Positions 32,794-47,508 of a DNA stretch of 64,000 nucleotides are shown piece by piece; the stretch's first letter is position 1; each line of letters opens with the position of its first letter. Made by a program: the position numbers and the translations under genes. The notes beneath the pieces are model-generated. The model had not been told where the DNA came from. It made no database searches and worked only from the letters and a program-made list of their open reading frames with translations. The stretch spans positions 282,501 through 346,500 of the forward strand of contig JACVTC010000109.1 in NCBI GenBank assembly GCA_016946835.1, read 5' to 3'. This DNA is from Neocallimastix lanati (nom. inval.) (Eukaryota > Neocallimastigomycota > Neocallimastigomycetes > Neocallimastigales > Neocallimastigaceae).

Positions 32794-33195
32794 TTAATTT
32801 TGACTTCGCAATGTTAATCCTAATTTATAAGATACAAAATTATGATCTTCATTGGTTGCGCTAGCCCTGTTGGCCTGTCTTACTGTTTCTTCAGCATTGA
32901 CGCTCTTGGTAGTAGTAGTACGATTCGATTTGAACCTATTGAACAAAGACTATTGCTGGCCAATAGCAATAGGTATAATCGATTGAAGAAGAGCTGCAGC
33001 AACCAACAAGAATGGTGTATTAGAATAAGCACCTGATTTCATCTGGCACTTAAATAGATCCTTCCATTCCCTTGTACTGTTATTAATACTTCGACCTCCA
33101 AGAAGGAAATTAAACACTTTTTCACACACACTAGAATCAATATACACATTATTTTCAATACTATTATTAACATTACTATAAATACTATTTTTCAT
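32794..33195 (-). pseudogene. Unrecognised frame interrupted by one in-frame TAG
   Basis: From an ATG at 33195 an 81-residue frame runs to a TAG at 32950-32952. The same frame then stays open for another 51 codons to a TAA at 32794-32796. The whole stretch has protein-like, much less AT-biased composition (for example GGRSINNSTREWKDLFKC, then a hydrophobic segment FLLVAAALLQSIIPIAIG, then after the stop SLFNRFKSNRTTTTKSVNAE and a tail ending LTLRSQN). There is no room at the TAG for an intron. It may be a small single-span membrane protein or the C-terminus of a larger protein carried as a partial or retroposed copy. I do not recognise the family. A nonsense mutation, a stop readthrough or a sequence error would all explain the TAG. 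Confidence 0.5.
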
Positions 33196-33695
33196 AATTC
33201 AAATATATATATATATATGTATATAAATGAATTGTAAAAAAAAAAAAAAAAAATTTATAGAATAATACAATTATAATATAAATAGTAAATATTAAAAAAA
33301 ATTGAACTTTTATTTTTTTATTTTTATTTTTATTTTAATTTTTATTTTTATTTTTATTTTTTTATTTATATTGAAGTTTTTATTTATATTTTTATATTTT
33401 TTTTAATGTATTTTTCTATTTTTATAAATGTTTTTATAATTTTATTTTTTTATAATTAATAAAAAAAAATTAAAAAAATGTTAAAGATTGAATATAAAAT
33501 ATTTTGGAAAAGGATAGTTTTTTGATTATAATAAATATTAAAAACATATAGAACGAATGATAATTGAATATTTAAGAGAACAAAAAAATAAAATAAAAAA
33601 GAATGATATATTAAAAAAAAAAAAAAAAAATAAAAAAATATATATATATTATATAAAAAATAATATATATTATATTTTAATTTATATAATATTCT

Positions 33696-33733
<38 letters not shown>

Positions 33734-33804
33734 ACAAAGATTATTACCATTAATTTTGTTTTATTTTACTTATTTATTTATTACATAGATGTGAATATAA
33801 AAAT
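33196..33804. other. AT-rich intergenic between two - strand genes
   Basis: TTTTTA-type repeats, TA runs and a T tract (33698-33728). A Lys/Tyr/Phe-only + strand frame across it is low complexity and not a gene. Confidence 0.6.
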
Positions 33805-35644
33805 TTAAGAAAAATTCTTTAATAATCTTTCTTGAACAACCTTCATTCTTTCAACTGCATCTCTTAAAGAATCTTGGTCTGCTAAAAATGTAGTTCTAAA
33901 GTGGAATGTATTTGGTTTTTGACCAAAACCAGAACCTGGAATAACACAAACTCCAGCTTCCTCCAACATATATTTAGCCCAAAGGAAATCTGGTTTTTTA
34001 CCTAATCTTTCAGCTTCTTCAATAAACTTTGGTGGTAATTCAACCTTTGGGAAAATATACATTGCTCCTTGTGGTCTTTCACAAGAAATTCCTGGTATAG
34101 AGTTTAATTCCTTAGTAAGCATTATAGAACGTTCCTTTAAGTTATTAAGAATTGTAGATCTTTCCTTTTGGTATAATTCATAAGATGGTTCTCCTTGTTT
34201 TGGTGGTCTAGTCATCATAGAAACAACCAATTGACCAAGGGTATTCGGACATAACCTAGTACAAGCTAATTTATATATTTGATCACGTACTTCACCATCA
34301 ATATTATTGAGTTCAAAGTATCCACCACGTTGTCCACATTCACCAAGGAATCCCTTAGAAACGGAATGGCAAGAGAAAAGTTGAACATTCTTGTATTCTT
34401 CTCCCATATCTAAAAGAACCTTACGGAAGGATGTAAATTTCTTACCTTCAATATAAACATTTTCTTGGTAAACTTCATCAGCAATAAGAATAAGATTTTC
34501 TCTTTGACAGAACTTTATAATTTCTTTCATATTTTCAACTTCTAAACACTGACCAGTTGGATTACCAGGATTGATAACAACAATAGAACGAACATTAATA
34601 CCCTTCATTCTAGCCTTAGTAACAGCATTAATTAATTCCTTAGTGGAGAGGCCCCATCCATTGGCTTCATCTAAATAGTAATTAACCTTAGTACCACCCA
34701 AAAGGGTTAAAAGAGCAGAATAAAGTGGATATTGTGGAATTGGAAGTAAAACACCATCCATATTATTCCTAATAATAGTTTTAAGGAACATTTGAATACC
34801 TTCAGAAGCACCATTAGTTAAGAAGATATTTTTAGTATCAGCTTTATAACCATCTCTAGCTTCAATGAAGTTAGCAACATCTTTAACAACAAAATCAAAA
34901 CCTTGAGAATTAGAATAGGCACCAACACCATTCTTAGTACCAACAACATATTCTTTGGCACGTTCAATGACATCTTCTGGATAAAGTAAATGAACATTAG
35001 GATTTTCTAATAGTTCTGGATATTCCACAAGAGAAAGAACCTGTCTAATAAATGTAATTGGCTTTTGACCAACAGCATGTGGATTACCAATATTACAAAA
35101 AACAACTTTTTCAAAATCAGTTCTTTTTCCGGAATTAATATCTTTTTGCATTTGATCAGCAATAGTAACAAGCTCACCACGAACAGCATACTGAGCTTCA
35201 CGAACTCTTTGATTGATATTATCAATACTTAAGTTATTTAATTCAAGAGATGGATGAGAATTAATTCTCATAATTTCCTTAATACTAGAAATTAACTTAT
35301 CTTCAATAATATTCTTGGAATCATGATGATCTTGAAGATCCTTCTTTTCATTTTTGATTGTTTGATTCTTGCTTTTATTTTTTTGAGCCTTGCTTCTGTA
35401 GTTCTTTTGTTCTAAGTCACGACCCTATTAATTAATTAATTATTAATTTTTATTTAATGGTTAATAATATTGATTCATAATATCAAATAAATTTTTTAAA
35501 TTAATAATTTAATTTTTTTTTAATATTATTATTATCATGATATTAATAATAATAATAATAATAATTATAATAATATTTATAATAATAGTATCATAATAAT
35601 AATAAAATGCTTACCATAACAAATTTTTGTTGCTTGCGATACAT
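33805..35644 (-). CDS. ALT1: Alanine aminotransferase
   Basis: PLP enzyme that interconverts alanine plus 2-oxoglutarate with pyruvate plus glutamate. Two exons: a 30-nt first exon 35615-35644 (MYRKQQKFVM) and 33805-35424, joined in phase 0 across intron 35425-35614, for about 549 residues. The first 50-60 residues are basic and Asn/Lys-rich (GRDLEQKNYRSKAQK...). They could be an organelle presequence, but this is not certain. The catalytic part shows REAQYAVRGE, VVFCNIGNPHAVGQKPITFIRQVL, FLTNGASEGIQ, INPGNPTGQ, ADEVYQENVY and SCHSVSKGFLGECGQRGGY, with the PLP lysine at about residue 367. These are hallmarks of the eukaryotic alanine aminotransferase group. An ATG at 35271 would give a shorter protein starting MRINSHPSL, but continuous upstream coding and a good splice site favour the longer form. 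Confidence 0.95.
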
Positions 35645-38600
35645 ATTTATTTATTTATTAATTACGAAATAACAAAAAATAAAATTAAAATTATAGTTTT
35701 CTTTTCTTTTCTTTTTTTTTTAAAATAATATTATTATAATCTTTAATAAAATAATTAAGATAGTTATTTATTTTATTCAGATATATTTATATAAACGAAT
35801 ATTAAAATTTTATTTTTTTTTCTTTAAAGTTTTAAATTTCTTTGTTAGCAAAAAGTAGTATATACAAGGTAGCTTTTGAAAAACAAAATTATATTTTTAT
35901 TGTAAATACGTAGAGCTTAGAATTTGGATAGGTATCAAAAATTTATGTAAAATTTTTACGATTTAAAAAAATTTTTTTTATTAATAATTTTCAAAATGTT
36001 TTTTTAAGAATAAGCTTCAGGATATATAATTAAATAATTGAAATAAATTATATATACAATTTAATTATTTAACTATATAAATTATATTATTTAATATGTC
36101 GAATTTAGAAAATTGGAATATAATACAAATTTCTTATTTATCAAATGCGAATGATATATAAAATTTTTTTGTAGGAAAAAGCACTCCTATTTATATTTTT
36201 TGAATCTTTAATAAAAATTTTAAAATTATACATTTTTTTTTAATTTTTTTTTCTTTTCAAATTTTTATCCAGTTTAAAAATAGTTTATTATATAAAAAAA
36301 AATTAATTTTATTTACTATAGAATATATATTACAATATAATCAATATATTATTTGGAAAATTTTTATCCTAAATATATTAATATGTTTAATATACGGTAA
36401 TTTTTGTATATTAAATAAATTAAATATCATATTTTAATATAAATAAATATGTTATATTTATCAATATATTTTAATATATATTATTTATAATTAATATAAT
36501 TATTAATATACAAAAAGGTTAATTTGTATGATAGATAGTATGCAAAATTTAAAAAAATAAAAATGCCTGAAGAAATGAATAGAAAAGAGGAAAAAAAGGA
36601 AAATATAGAAAAAAAAAGACAAAATTTAAAAATTAACCTTATTATAATGAAAAGTAAAAATTTTTATATGAAGAAGTATAATTTATAATATACAAATAAT
36701 ACAAACATATTATTTATTATTATATAAAAATTATTAAATTTCAAAAACTCATTTATAACCATAAAATATTTGTATATTGAGTTTGAAGAAGAAAAAAAGG
36801 TTGATTATAAAATTATGGCCAATTTTTTTTGTTCTAGATCAAAATAAAAAAGAAAAAAAAATGTTTTATAAAAATTTTTTTTTCTATCTTTAATTCAATT
36901 TTTATAATTATTGATGTTTTAACAGTAATTTAAATATGATAATATTAATGAATTAAATTAATATACTAATTTTTTTCTTTTAAATTTTAAATTCTATATA
37001 ACATATTTTCTTTAAATATGTTATATATTAATAGAAATAATTATTATTTTATATCAACGGGTAGATGAATAAAAATTTATAGTATAAAGCTCATAAAAAA
37101 AGAAAAAAATTATAGTCCATTACAATTTATGAACATCAAATTTAAATTTATTTATAAAATGTGAAATACATATACAGTTTTATTTTGTACAGTAAAATAA
37201 GGTGATATATAAATTAAAAAACATTAAATTATGCTTTAAATACATTAATTAATATATGATAATATATAAGATTTAATTTATAACATATTTAATATATAAA
37301 ATCAATTAAATTAATTGAATAAATCAATTAATTCTAGATCTATTAAATTTAAATTCAATACATTAAAATTATAATTAGATAGAACCAATAATATTTCCAT
37401 AGTTTAAATACAATTTTTAAAAAAAAAGTAAAAAATGGAAATTTTATTTAATATAATATAATTTATTATTTTAAAAAGTAATCTTCGAATATTAATAATT
37501 TTTTTTATAAAATTATCTAACATATATCTATATTTAATAGTATTAATAGTATCATTTAAAATTATATTTTTATCATGGTAATAAAAAAATTATATTTTGT
37601 TAAAATATTTTCTTATACAAATATTTAAATAATTTAAAGTCATAGTTTTTAATTCATTCTTTATAATTAGATAAATATTTAATTTTAAGTGTTACTATTC
37701 TTTTATAATTGAATGTATTTATATTCATATATTTTAGTAAAAGATTAAAAAGACCACTTCTATAAAGCACAACTATTATACTATTAATAATTATTCATAT
37801 TTTTTGTTACAATAACATTTTTAATTAAAAACAAATAAAATTATTTAATTTGCTAATATATTAATTAATATTAATTAGTATATTATTTCATTAAAGAGTA
37901 TATATATTTTTTTTTATAAAAATTTCTTTACGTCTTCATTAAGAATAACTTTAATTAATATATTTTCTGTATTTCATTAATGATGCCACAATAAAAATAA
38001 TTTTTTTTATATTTTGTAAATTTTAAAAATAATAAAAAAATATTTGAAATATTTTTATTTATAATAAATATTAATATATTATTACAATATATAAAATTTG
38101 TTTCAAATATAATTAATAAAATTGAAGCTACAATTTTAAAAACTATAATTTTTTATTAGATAGATTATAATTAATATATCAATATATAAATATATTAATT
38201 AGAATGTAATGGAAAAAAATATAAAAAAAAATGAACAAAAAAAATATATTTCCAAAAAGGAAAAAAATATATATAAAATTAGTAAAAAAAAAAGAGAAAG
38301 AAAAAAAAAAAATCTAATTTTTATTTTCAACGGTATACTATTAATTAAAGATGAAATTATTATTACCTAGTATTTTATTTACTAATATTTAATTTTTATT
38401 ATTAAATTTTATTACTATTTTTATTATTACTATTATTTTTAAATTAGAGAAGTGTCTTAGCAAAACGTAAAATAACGGCTTTTTATGCTAGAACTTAAAA
38501 AATTGCTAAAAATGATTTTTTTTTTTTAATATTCATTTTTAATTCCTACTATTTATTATAAATACTATAATATTTAAATTAAAAATATTAATATTAATAG

Positions 38601-39650
38601 CAATGCTATATAGTTTGATTTTATATTTTTAATTTTTTATAATTTGAAGAATAAAAAAAATAGTTGTATGTATTAATAAATATTAATTATCATGTTTTAA
38701 AGTGAAGTATATATTATTAAAAGTAAACATGTTAACATTTTATAATAAAAAATTATTTGTTTTTTCTATTTCGTTTCTTTTAATTATAATTTAAAATTTT
38801 AAAAAAAAATTAATATATTGTTATATATAATATAAATATTTCATATAATAATATCTAATAATAAATTATTATAATATAATTAATATATTAATAGAAATAA
38901 AAAGAAATTTAATTGGAAAAAAATTTTAAAACTAGTTATTACTCTTTAATTTAAAACTTTAATTATTTTTTTAAAAATTAATAATATATTATATATTATA
39001 TTTTTTATATATATATATTTAATGTTAAAACAATTAAAATAGTGAGATAATTAAATCAATAGTAAACCAAATAAATATTATTTATATTAACAAGATATAA
39101 ATTTAAAATTTCAATGTTTATATTTTAAAATTAACCACATATTACATTATAAAAACTTTGAAAATTATAAGTTACCCATAAATTTATTATGCAATATTTA
39201 TTGAATATTGTTAAATGTAATATATAAATATATTACATTTAACAAAAAATAAGTGAAACAGTATTAAAATGAAATTTAATTTATTATAATTAAATAACCA
39301 AAAAAAAAAAAAAAGAAGTGAATTAAGAATAATAATAAAAATGACAGTTACTATTGAATATTGTATACTATTCATATTTATAAAAAACTTAAATTTAGAA
39401 ATACTCTTTCATTTTAATCATTATAAATTATATATATTATTAAAATGAATAATATGTATAATTTTAAGGACCTTTTTTTTTTACTTTAAATTTAAATAAA
39501 AAAAAAAACTCTTATTATTTTTGATCTATCAAATTAATGGCAAATTCCATGTTTATTGTATTATATTTTTAAATATTTATTTATTTATTTATCGCATTTT
39601 TTTAATGATTATTTTATTTTATTTTATACAATAAAAAGTTATTGATAACG

Positions 39651-39682
<32 letters not shown>

Positions 39683-39697
39683 TAGAATAACAAAAAT

Positions 39698-39869
39698 TCA
39701 GAGTATTTAATGATCTAGTAATTTTTTAATTATACAATATTCAGAGTATTTAATGATTTAGTAATTTTTTTATTATACAATATTCAGAGTATTTAATGAT
39801 CTAGTAATTTTTTTATTATGCAATATTCAGAGTATTTAATGATTTAGTAATTTTTTTTTTATTATACAA
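39698..39869. repeat. Four tandem copies of a ~43-bp unit
   Basis: The unit TTCAGAGTATTTAATGATYT is followed by an AGTAATTTTT-type tail and TTATACAATA. It occurs four times head to tail (starts near 39698, 39740, 39783, 39826) with few substitutions. Confidence 0.8.
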
Positions 39870-41389
39870 TAAAACATTTTTTGTAAAAAAAAAAAAAAGA
39901 TATTAATTGAAACATAATATAATTATTAAAAATATTAAAGTTTAATAAAATGTTTTCAAATGTTCTATCGTTTATTCTATTTGAACATAATAATCACAAG
40001 GCCCAATAATATATAAACAAAATAGATGTTTTAAAAATTGGATATTATATTTATAATTATACTATAGTATTACAATTAATTGGTGAATAAAAAAAAAATA
40101 GTCTAAAATTTCGAACTTTTTATTTTATAATATGGATAATATGGAAATTAATAAAATTTATTATAAATTATAATAGTTATATTTTGATGAAATATGAAAC
40201 ACTTTATTATTTTATAAATTCTTGTAAATTTATTTATTATTATAAATAATAAACAATTTATTTATTATTGCATTGGCTCTTTTTTTTTTTTTTTTTTTTT
40301 TCAATTCAATAATAAATAAATTGTTTTAGTTAATATTGAGGACTAAAATAAAAGAAGATATAATAAAGGACAATTTGAATAAGAAAATAATTTTATATAT
40401 TAATCTTTTAAAAAAGGAAAAAAATTTTTTTTTCCTTTTTCATATAATAGAAATAAAAAATTTTAAACATTTATAGCTCATAACCTAAATTAATATTTAA
40501 AAATTAATGATGAACTTAATCACACCACTTATTTAGTAAAATTAATTTTGCCTTTTTTTTTTATTCCATAGTATACTATATATTATATATACTGTTAAAA
40601 ATTATTATTATCATTATTACTGGTATTATTATACTATCATTTTTATAAATTAATATTATTATTGCTAATATTATTAATATTATTTTTTATTTTTTTTCTT
40701 TATAAAATCTAAAAAAAAAAACTTTTTATATCTAATTCTATAGTAAATTATAAACTAGATTGATTTTATTAAATAAAATTTTATAGTTTAAATTTATTAC
40801 AAGTAATATATTGTTAATATATTGTAATATTTTATATATATTATTGAACGATTGAAATGTTAAAAAACAAAGTAATTTATATATATATGGAAAAAAAAAA
40901 TTAAAAGTTGACATGGTTTTTTAATTAATTAATAATATCATAATCATATGACAGATATAATATATTTTGTTATATGGAAAGATCTATATTCGATTTATAT
41001 CTTTTTTTTTTATGTATATAAAAATAATCTTATTAATACGATTTGTTATATCGTGAAAATTATTAATGTAAATTGTAAGCATAACATAAAATGGAATCAC
41101 CGTTAATTATATATATAAAAAATAATAAATATTTAATTTAATTTATTATATATAAAATTAATTATTATTTTTTTTTCTTTTTAATTCAATTTGTTATATT
41201 TTAATAAAAAACAAGAAATAATTAATAAATGTATGAATGTATATAAGTTTTAATTAATAATATATTAATTACATAAATAGAAAAATTGTTTTTAAAATTT
41301 ATATAAACTTTATTATTAATTTTTTTTTTAAAGCATTCTATTCCGTAAATAATTAATTTTATTAAATAAAAATGTATTATTAATAAATC

Positions 41390-41421
<32 letters not shown>

Positions 41422-41532
41422 AAAAATTAAAATAAAAAAAAAAATATATATATATATATATAAATTATTTATTATTTTATTTATTTTTTATTTATGTATT
41501 TATTTATTTATTTTTTTGGAAGTACATAATAT

Positions 41533-41583
41533 AAAAAAACCAAATTGATAAATTATTTAATAATTTATCAATTTGGTTTTTTT
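41533..41583. repeat. Perfect 24-bp palindrome with 3-base loop
   Basis: The arm 41533-41556 (AAAAAAACCAAATTGATAA...) is the exact reverse complement of 41560-41583, with TTA between. It could form a terminator-like or cruciform structure but sits about 3 kb from the nearest gene end. Confidence 0.85.
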
Positions 41584-43006
41584 TTTACTGAATAATTACT
41601 TCATTTTTATTCTTTTATGTAAATTTTTTTAAATTTTTATAAAATATATACAAATATATTAGACCATTTTCGATTTTTTTTTAATATATTAATTTTAGCA
41701 TATTATTTACAATTTTTTAATAAGTTTTGTTTCTATTGTAATTTTTTTTTTATTTTAAATTAAAAAAAAAAAAAAAAAAATAAAAATAACCAGAAACAAA
41801 TAATCAATTATATACATATATATAATATAAATAATATATTATAAGTTAATTATATTTATTTAAATAAAAATATAATATATTATTTTTATATTTTTTAAAA
41901 TATGATAATTTTAATAAATAATATAATAAAAGAGATTTTCAATAAAAGCTTTTAAAATAATAACAATAAAAGAAATATTTTAAAAAAGCATCGATTATAA
42001 AAAAAACATTACTTTAAATAAGTAATAATTAAATTAAAATAAAGATAAAAATATTTGTTGTATATATTTAAAGGACTATAAGTTATATTTTTGATACATA
42101 TTTATATGAAATATTATTCATTTTTAAAATATATTGATAATCTAATTATATTTTAAATTATTATTCTAAACATTTATTCGTATTACATGGAAAATCATTC
42201 ATTCAAAATTATTTTTATATATATAAAGTAAAAAATTTAAATAAAAAAAAAGATATTTCTTTTTAAATTAGCAACATGAGTTTACCACATATTTATACAC
42301 AATATAATATTTTATATTAAAATTTATGAAAAAATCTAGTTGACCATTTTTAAATCATTGATAAATGATACAAATAAATAAAAAAAAAAAAACTGAAAGA
42401 TATATATATATATATATAAAAAGAAGAAAAAGATAATAATTAATTAATGTAAGATCCCCTAGTTGTTTAAATAATAAATAATTAAATGAATTATAAAATT
42501 GAAAAAGTTATATTCAACAATTGCTTATCATTAAATTTTACATTTAAATTATTAATCTGTAATAATAAAAATAAGAGTAAACAAATAATTAATAAGGATT
42601 AATCTAACATTTCATAATATTTATTACAATTAAAAAATTTTTTGATTATAAATTTTAATATTATAATTTATACATTCTATATGAAAATGCTTTTAAATTT
42701 AATAATTGACCAATAATAGAATTCTAATATATACATGTTTTTTTTGTAAGAATATTATTTGTTTATTCTAATTTTCTGAAGTATTCCATAATTTTTTATG
42801 GACTTTAAATATTTATAAACAATTTATAAAATCATGTATTTAATTTATATCAAAACTAGATTTACGTAATGTAATTAAAAATGTAATAATAATTATAATA
42901 ATATATTTAATATATTATAAATTATTATAAATTAAAATTATTATATTTTTACGTATTAATATTTAAAAATTACTTAGTAAAATCTTTTTTGAAATTTCAG
43001 AGATTT

Positions 43007-43045
<39 letters not shown>

Positions 43046-44199
43046 TTTCCAATATTTTCATTTTTTTTTTGGTAAATATGAAAAATGAAAATAAACTAAT
43101 AAAATGTAATTTGTTTGTATAATTGAAATAATAATATATTTAAAAAATTAAAAATGATTGTAAAATTAATAAATTTTAATGTAAAAGATTAGTATATTTA
43201 TTATTATATTAATATAGTTTAGTTAAAATACTTTTATATATAAATATATGATCTAATTATTGTATATATTTTTTATTTTTTAAATTTAACTTTTTAAGTA
43301 ATTTTACAATATGAACAATGGTAATAGGTAAGTTATTATTATTATTTAAATTATATATATAATTTCAGAAATGATTTTAATGAATCCTTTCTATATTACT
43401 TTTATTGAATAACATAGGCTATTTTAAGTAAAATTTTATTTTTTAATTTGATATATATTTAAATTGTTATTCAACTATTAAAATAAATAATATCTTTTTT
43501 TTTTTTTTTTTTTTTTTATGTTTATTTTATTTTTATTTATATGTTGATAATATTTTTATTTTATTATTAATTTAACTTTGTAGCTTTATTTGGATATAAT
43601 TAATATAAATAAATATATAAATATATAAACATATACATATTATATATTATTTTAGATTCCTATTAGTTATAGATTTATTTAATTATAATAAATCAATATC
43701 AATGAATGAAATGAAATTTTTGGTAAATTTAAATAAATAAATAAATAAATAAAAAAGATAGTAAAACTCATCATATAATCAATATTTTCACTTAAAGTTA
43801 TTTAAATGTTATAACTAGCTTAAATTTTTCATTATTTAAAATTAAATTATACATATTAATATATATAAAAATAAATAATATTTAAAATATTTTTATTATT
43901 ATTGTATTTTTATTTATTTATTTTATTTATTTATTAATTTACTCTTTTTTTTATTGATAAACTTTAATAAAGTTTTATATAAAAAAAAAAATTGGTTAAT
44001 TTTTTTTTCTTGTTTAAATATTATATATATATATATATATATATATTTTTTTTGTTTGTTTCTTAATTTTTAAATAATTTTATTACTATTAATTTAAAGC
44101 ATTAAGAATATATATATTTTCTATTTTATTTGTTTATTATTATTATTATTATTGAAATTATTATTTTCTTCATTTATAATAAAAATATATATATATATA

Positions 44200-44231
<32 letters not shown>

Positions 44232-44452
44232 CAATTATTTATACTAATAATAATAATATATATATATATTTTTTTAGATTTGCTTAAATAGTATTATTGT
44301 TCTTTTATTATTTATATTTATATAAATTTTTTTTTTTTTAATTTTTTTTATAATATTATATAAATTAAATATTTCAATGTACGATTATTGTAAAAAATAC
44401 TTATAATTTATAATTATGATTAGTTAAAATTTTTATATATTCAAATATCATA

Positions 44453-44493
<41 letters not shown>

Positions 44494-44523
44494 CCTATTA
44501 TTTATTTTATTTATTTATTATAA

Positions 44524-45007
44524 TTATGATGGATATGTATAACAATCAAAATCCCAGGTATCCTTCAGTTTTAATGAGAGACAACGATTACGACTCATAG
44601 TTGTACCGTAAGTTAATGCTGAATATCTTCTAAAAACAATCATAGTAATAAATGATATAATAGCAACTATTATAATTTTGGTTAATGGTTGTCTGAAATG
44701 ATTTAAAAGTAAAGCATCAATAAAAATAATAGACATTAATATAGAAAAATAAAGTGCTGGTAAATAGTGATGTAAATATAGTTGTCGACCCATGAGGAAG
44801 AATGGGAAATAATGGGTTGCCCAAGCAGTAAATAGCAATCCTCCTGGATAAGCAAGTTTAATTAGAATTTTACGAACTAAAAAATAATGAAAAAATAAAA
44901 AGAATATAAAAAGAATATATATGTATATTAATTTAATAAGTTTTAATATAATTAATATATTAATAATATTTAATTTTTATTATTATTTTAATAGATTTTT
45001 TCTTTTT

Positions 45008-45066
<59 letters not shown>

Positions 45067-45363
45067 ATTAATAATTAATATTTACTTCTTTTAGGTAAAG
45101 CAGTTTTAGCTTGTTTAAATAATGTAAATGAAATAAAATATATTATAAATATTCCAATTGAAAAAGAACCTAAATACCAAACAAAAGGATTACCAATTAA
45201 ATAAATAGATCTACTATTTTTACCATTCCAGAAACTAATACCTATTAATTATTATAAATTAATTATTAAAATATTAAAAAAATTATTAAAAATTATTAAA
45301 ATGATAATAATAACAGGTATGTATATTATAAAAAATATATAATAAATTTTTTTATAAAGTGAC

Positions 45364-45409
<46 letters not shown>

Positions 45410-45506
45410 GGAAATGAAATAGTATATACCTCTTTTAAGTGTTGGCCAATCTAATGGTCTACTTTCATATGGATGGGTACCCGTTAATTCTATCAATTTT
45501 TATTTT

Positions 45507-45541
<35 letters not shown>

Positions 45542-47472
45542 ATTTATATATTAAATAAAGAAAAAAAGTTAGAGTTTGAAATTTATTTATTTTTATTTTT
45601 ATTTTTATTTTTTTTTTAATAATTATATTATGAATATATATATATTGAATTTAATAAAAACTACTATTTTTATAATAAATTACCATTATTGACTTTAAAC
45701 ATAACCACGTTAAGTTCAATTAATTTATTAAAGAAACTTAAAGGCTTTGGTTTAATCATTTTATTTGATTTTTCATTAACTTTTGTAATGAATTTTATTG
45801 TTCATATCAAATATTGAAGTATTATTGTTAATAATAAATAAATAAATAAATAAATTAATTAATAAATAAATAGAAATAAAAAGAATTGTTATATAAATAT
45901 AAAATTAAATATAAATATAAACATAAACATAAATATAAATATAAATATAATTATTAAATTAAATATAAATATAAATATAAATATTAATATAAATATAAAT
46001 ATAAATATAATTATAAAATTAAATATAAATATAAATATATATTAATCAAAATATAAAAAAAAATTATTTCAATATTTACAGGAATCATTCATATTTTTTT
46101 CGATACGCCAAAGAGTATTAGCTTTCAATACATTAAAACCACAAGTAACTTCTTGTTGCTCAAAACCCCATTCTGGAAGTTGAACTGGATGACTGAAAAG
46201 ATAACAGCCAGTTTCTTTATGTCTTAAACGAAAAGTCGTTTCATAAGTTTTAACATAATTGGATGATTCTTTGTTACGACCGTTATAAATTTCAATAACC
46301 CAATCATCATTTGGATCTAAAATTCCAGATCCTCCATAACCTGAAACTTCATTTTGATCTTCATCCTCTGTCACTGGTGCGCTAAGCATTACATATATAT
46401 AATAAATAAATAAATAATAAATAAATTGTATAATAAAATAAAATAAAATAAAATAAAATAAAATAAAATAAAATAAAATAAAATAAAATAAAATAAAATA
46501 AAATAAAATAAAATAAAATAAAATAAAATAAAATAAAATAAAATAAAATAAAATAAAATAAAATAAAATAAAATAAAATAAAATAAAATAAAATAAATAA
46601 AATATATATATATATATAAACAGAGTTAGAATAAACTATTACCTAATTTTATGTGAATGTAATCTTTTACCAGTTAGTACATGTTGAAGTCTTATTGTAT
46701 CACCATTTTTTATGCTTTGACCATTTTTATTATTTTCATCATCTCTTACAGGCAAAACTAACCATTCACTATTACTGTCACCATATGAATAAAGTGTAAT
46801 TTGTTGTTGCTTAGAACCATTTGGATAATTATGTTCATGAGAATGAAGAAAACCACCATCTGTATTGACATGGCGAATATAAATTCTAGAGTTATAAGCG
46901 ACATCATAAAAAGTAGGTTCGGTATTGGAATCCTTAAAAGATGCTTGGAATTCAGGTGATAAAAAATCAGCATCAACACTTTTATTGGATAAGATTAAAA
47001 AATGAATTTGAAAGAAAAATGCATATAAACTTAATGGAATAACAATTAAGCAAAGAGCTCTTGCTAAGAAATGCTTAATAACAGAAATCTTTTTGTATAG
47101 AATTTAAAAAAGGAAAATATTATTAATAAAACGATAATAATAATAATATATATATATATAGAAATAATAAAATAAATAACAATAACAACAATAATAACAA
47201 TAACAACAACAAAAAAAAAAAAAAAAAAAAAAAAAAAAACGACATTTATATATGTATTACCATTGGTATATCTATATCTCCTAAAATATCCCATAAATCT
47301 TTAATAGTAGCCAATCCAATAGTTGCAATGATAAAAAGACCTTTTAATATAAAAATATTTATGATAACTAATATATTAATATGTATATTAACATTTAAGT
47401 TAATACTTTAATCTTAATTTATATATACCAATCCATTTGACACTATGATAATAAAATTTTGCCAAAAGAAAA

Positions 47473-47508
<36 letters not shown>

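Larger units (their letters stand above)
35645..44523. other. 8.9-kb gene-poor AT desert
   Basis: No protein-like frame on either strand. It contains a 4-copy direct repeat (39698-39869), palindromes (39210-39243, 41533-41583), a fold-back at about 40250-40325 whose 19-bp arms flank a T tract, and many TA and T runs. It lies upstream of the divergently placed ALT1 promoter and downstream of the mannosyltransferase gene. Confidence 0.6.

Noticed and set aside
32842-33036. 64-residue + strand frame
   Set aside because: Antisense to the TAG-split frame, which is longer and better in composition.
33557-33808. 83-residue Lys/Ile/Tyr/Phe-only frame
   Set aside because: Low-complexity translation of A, T and TA tracts.
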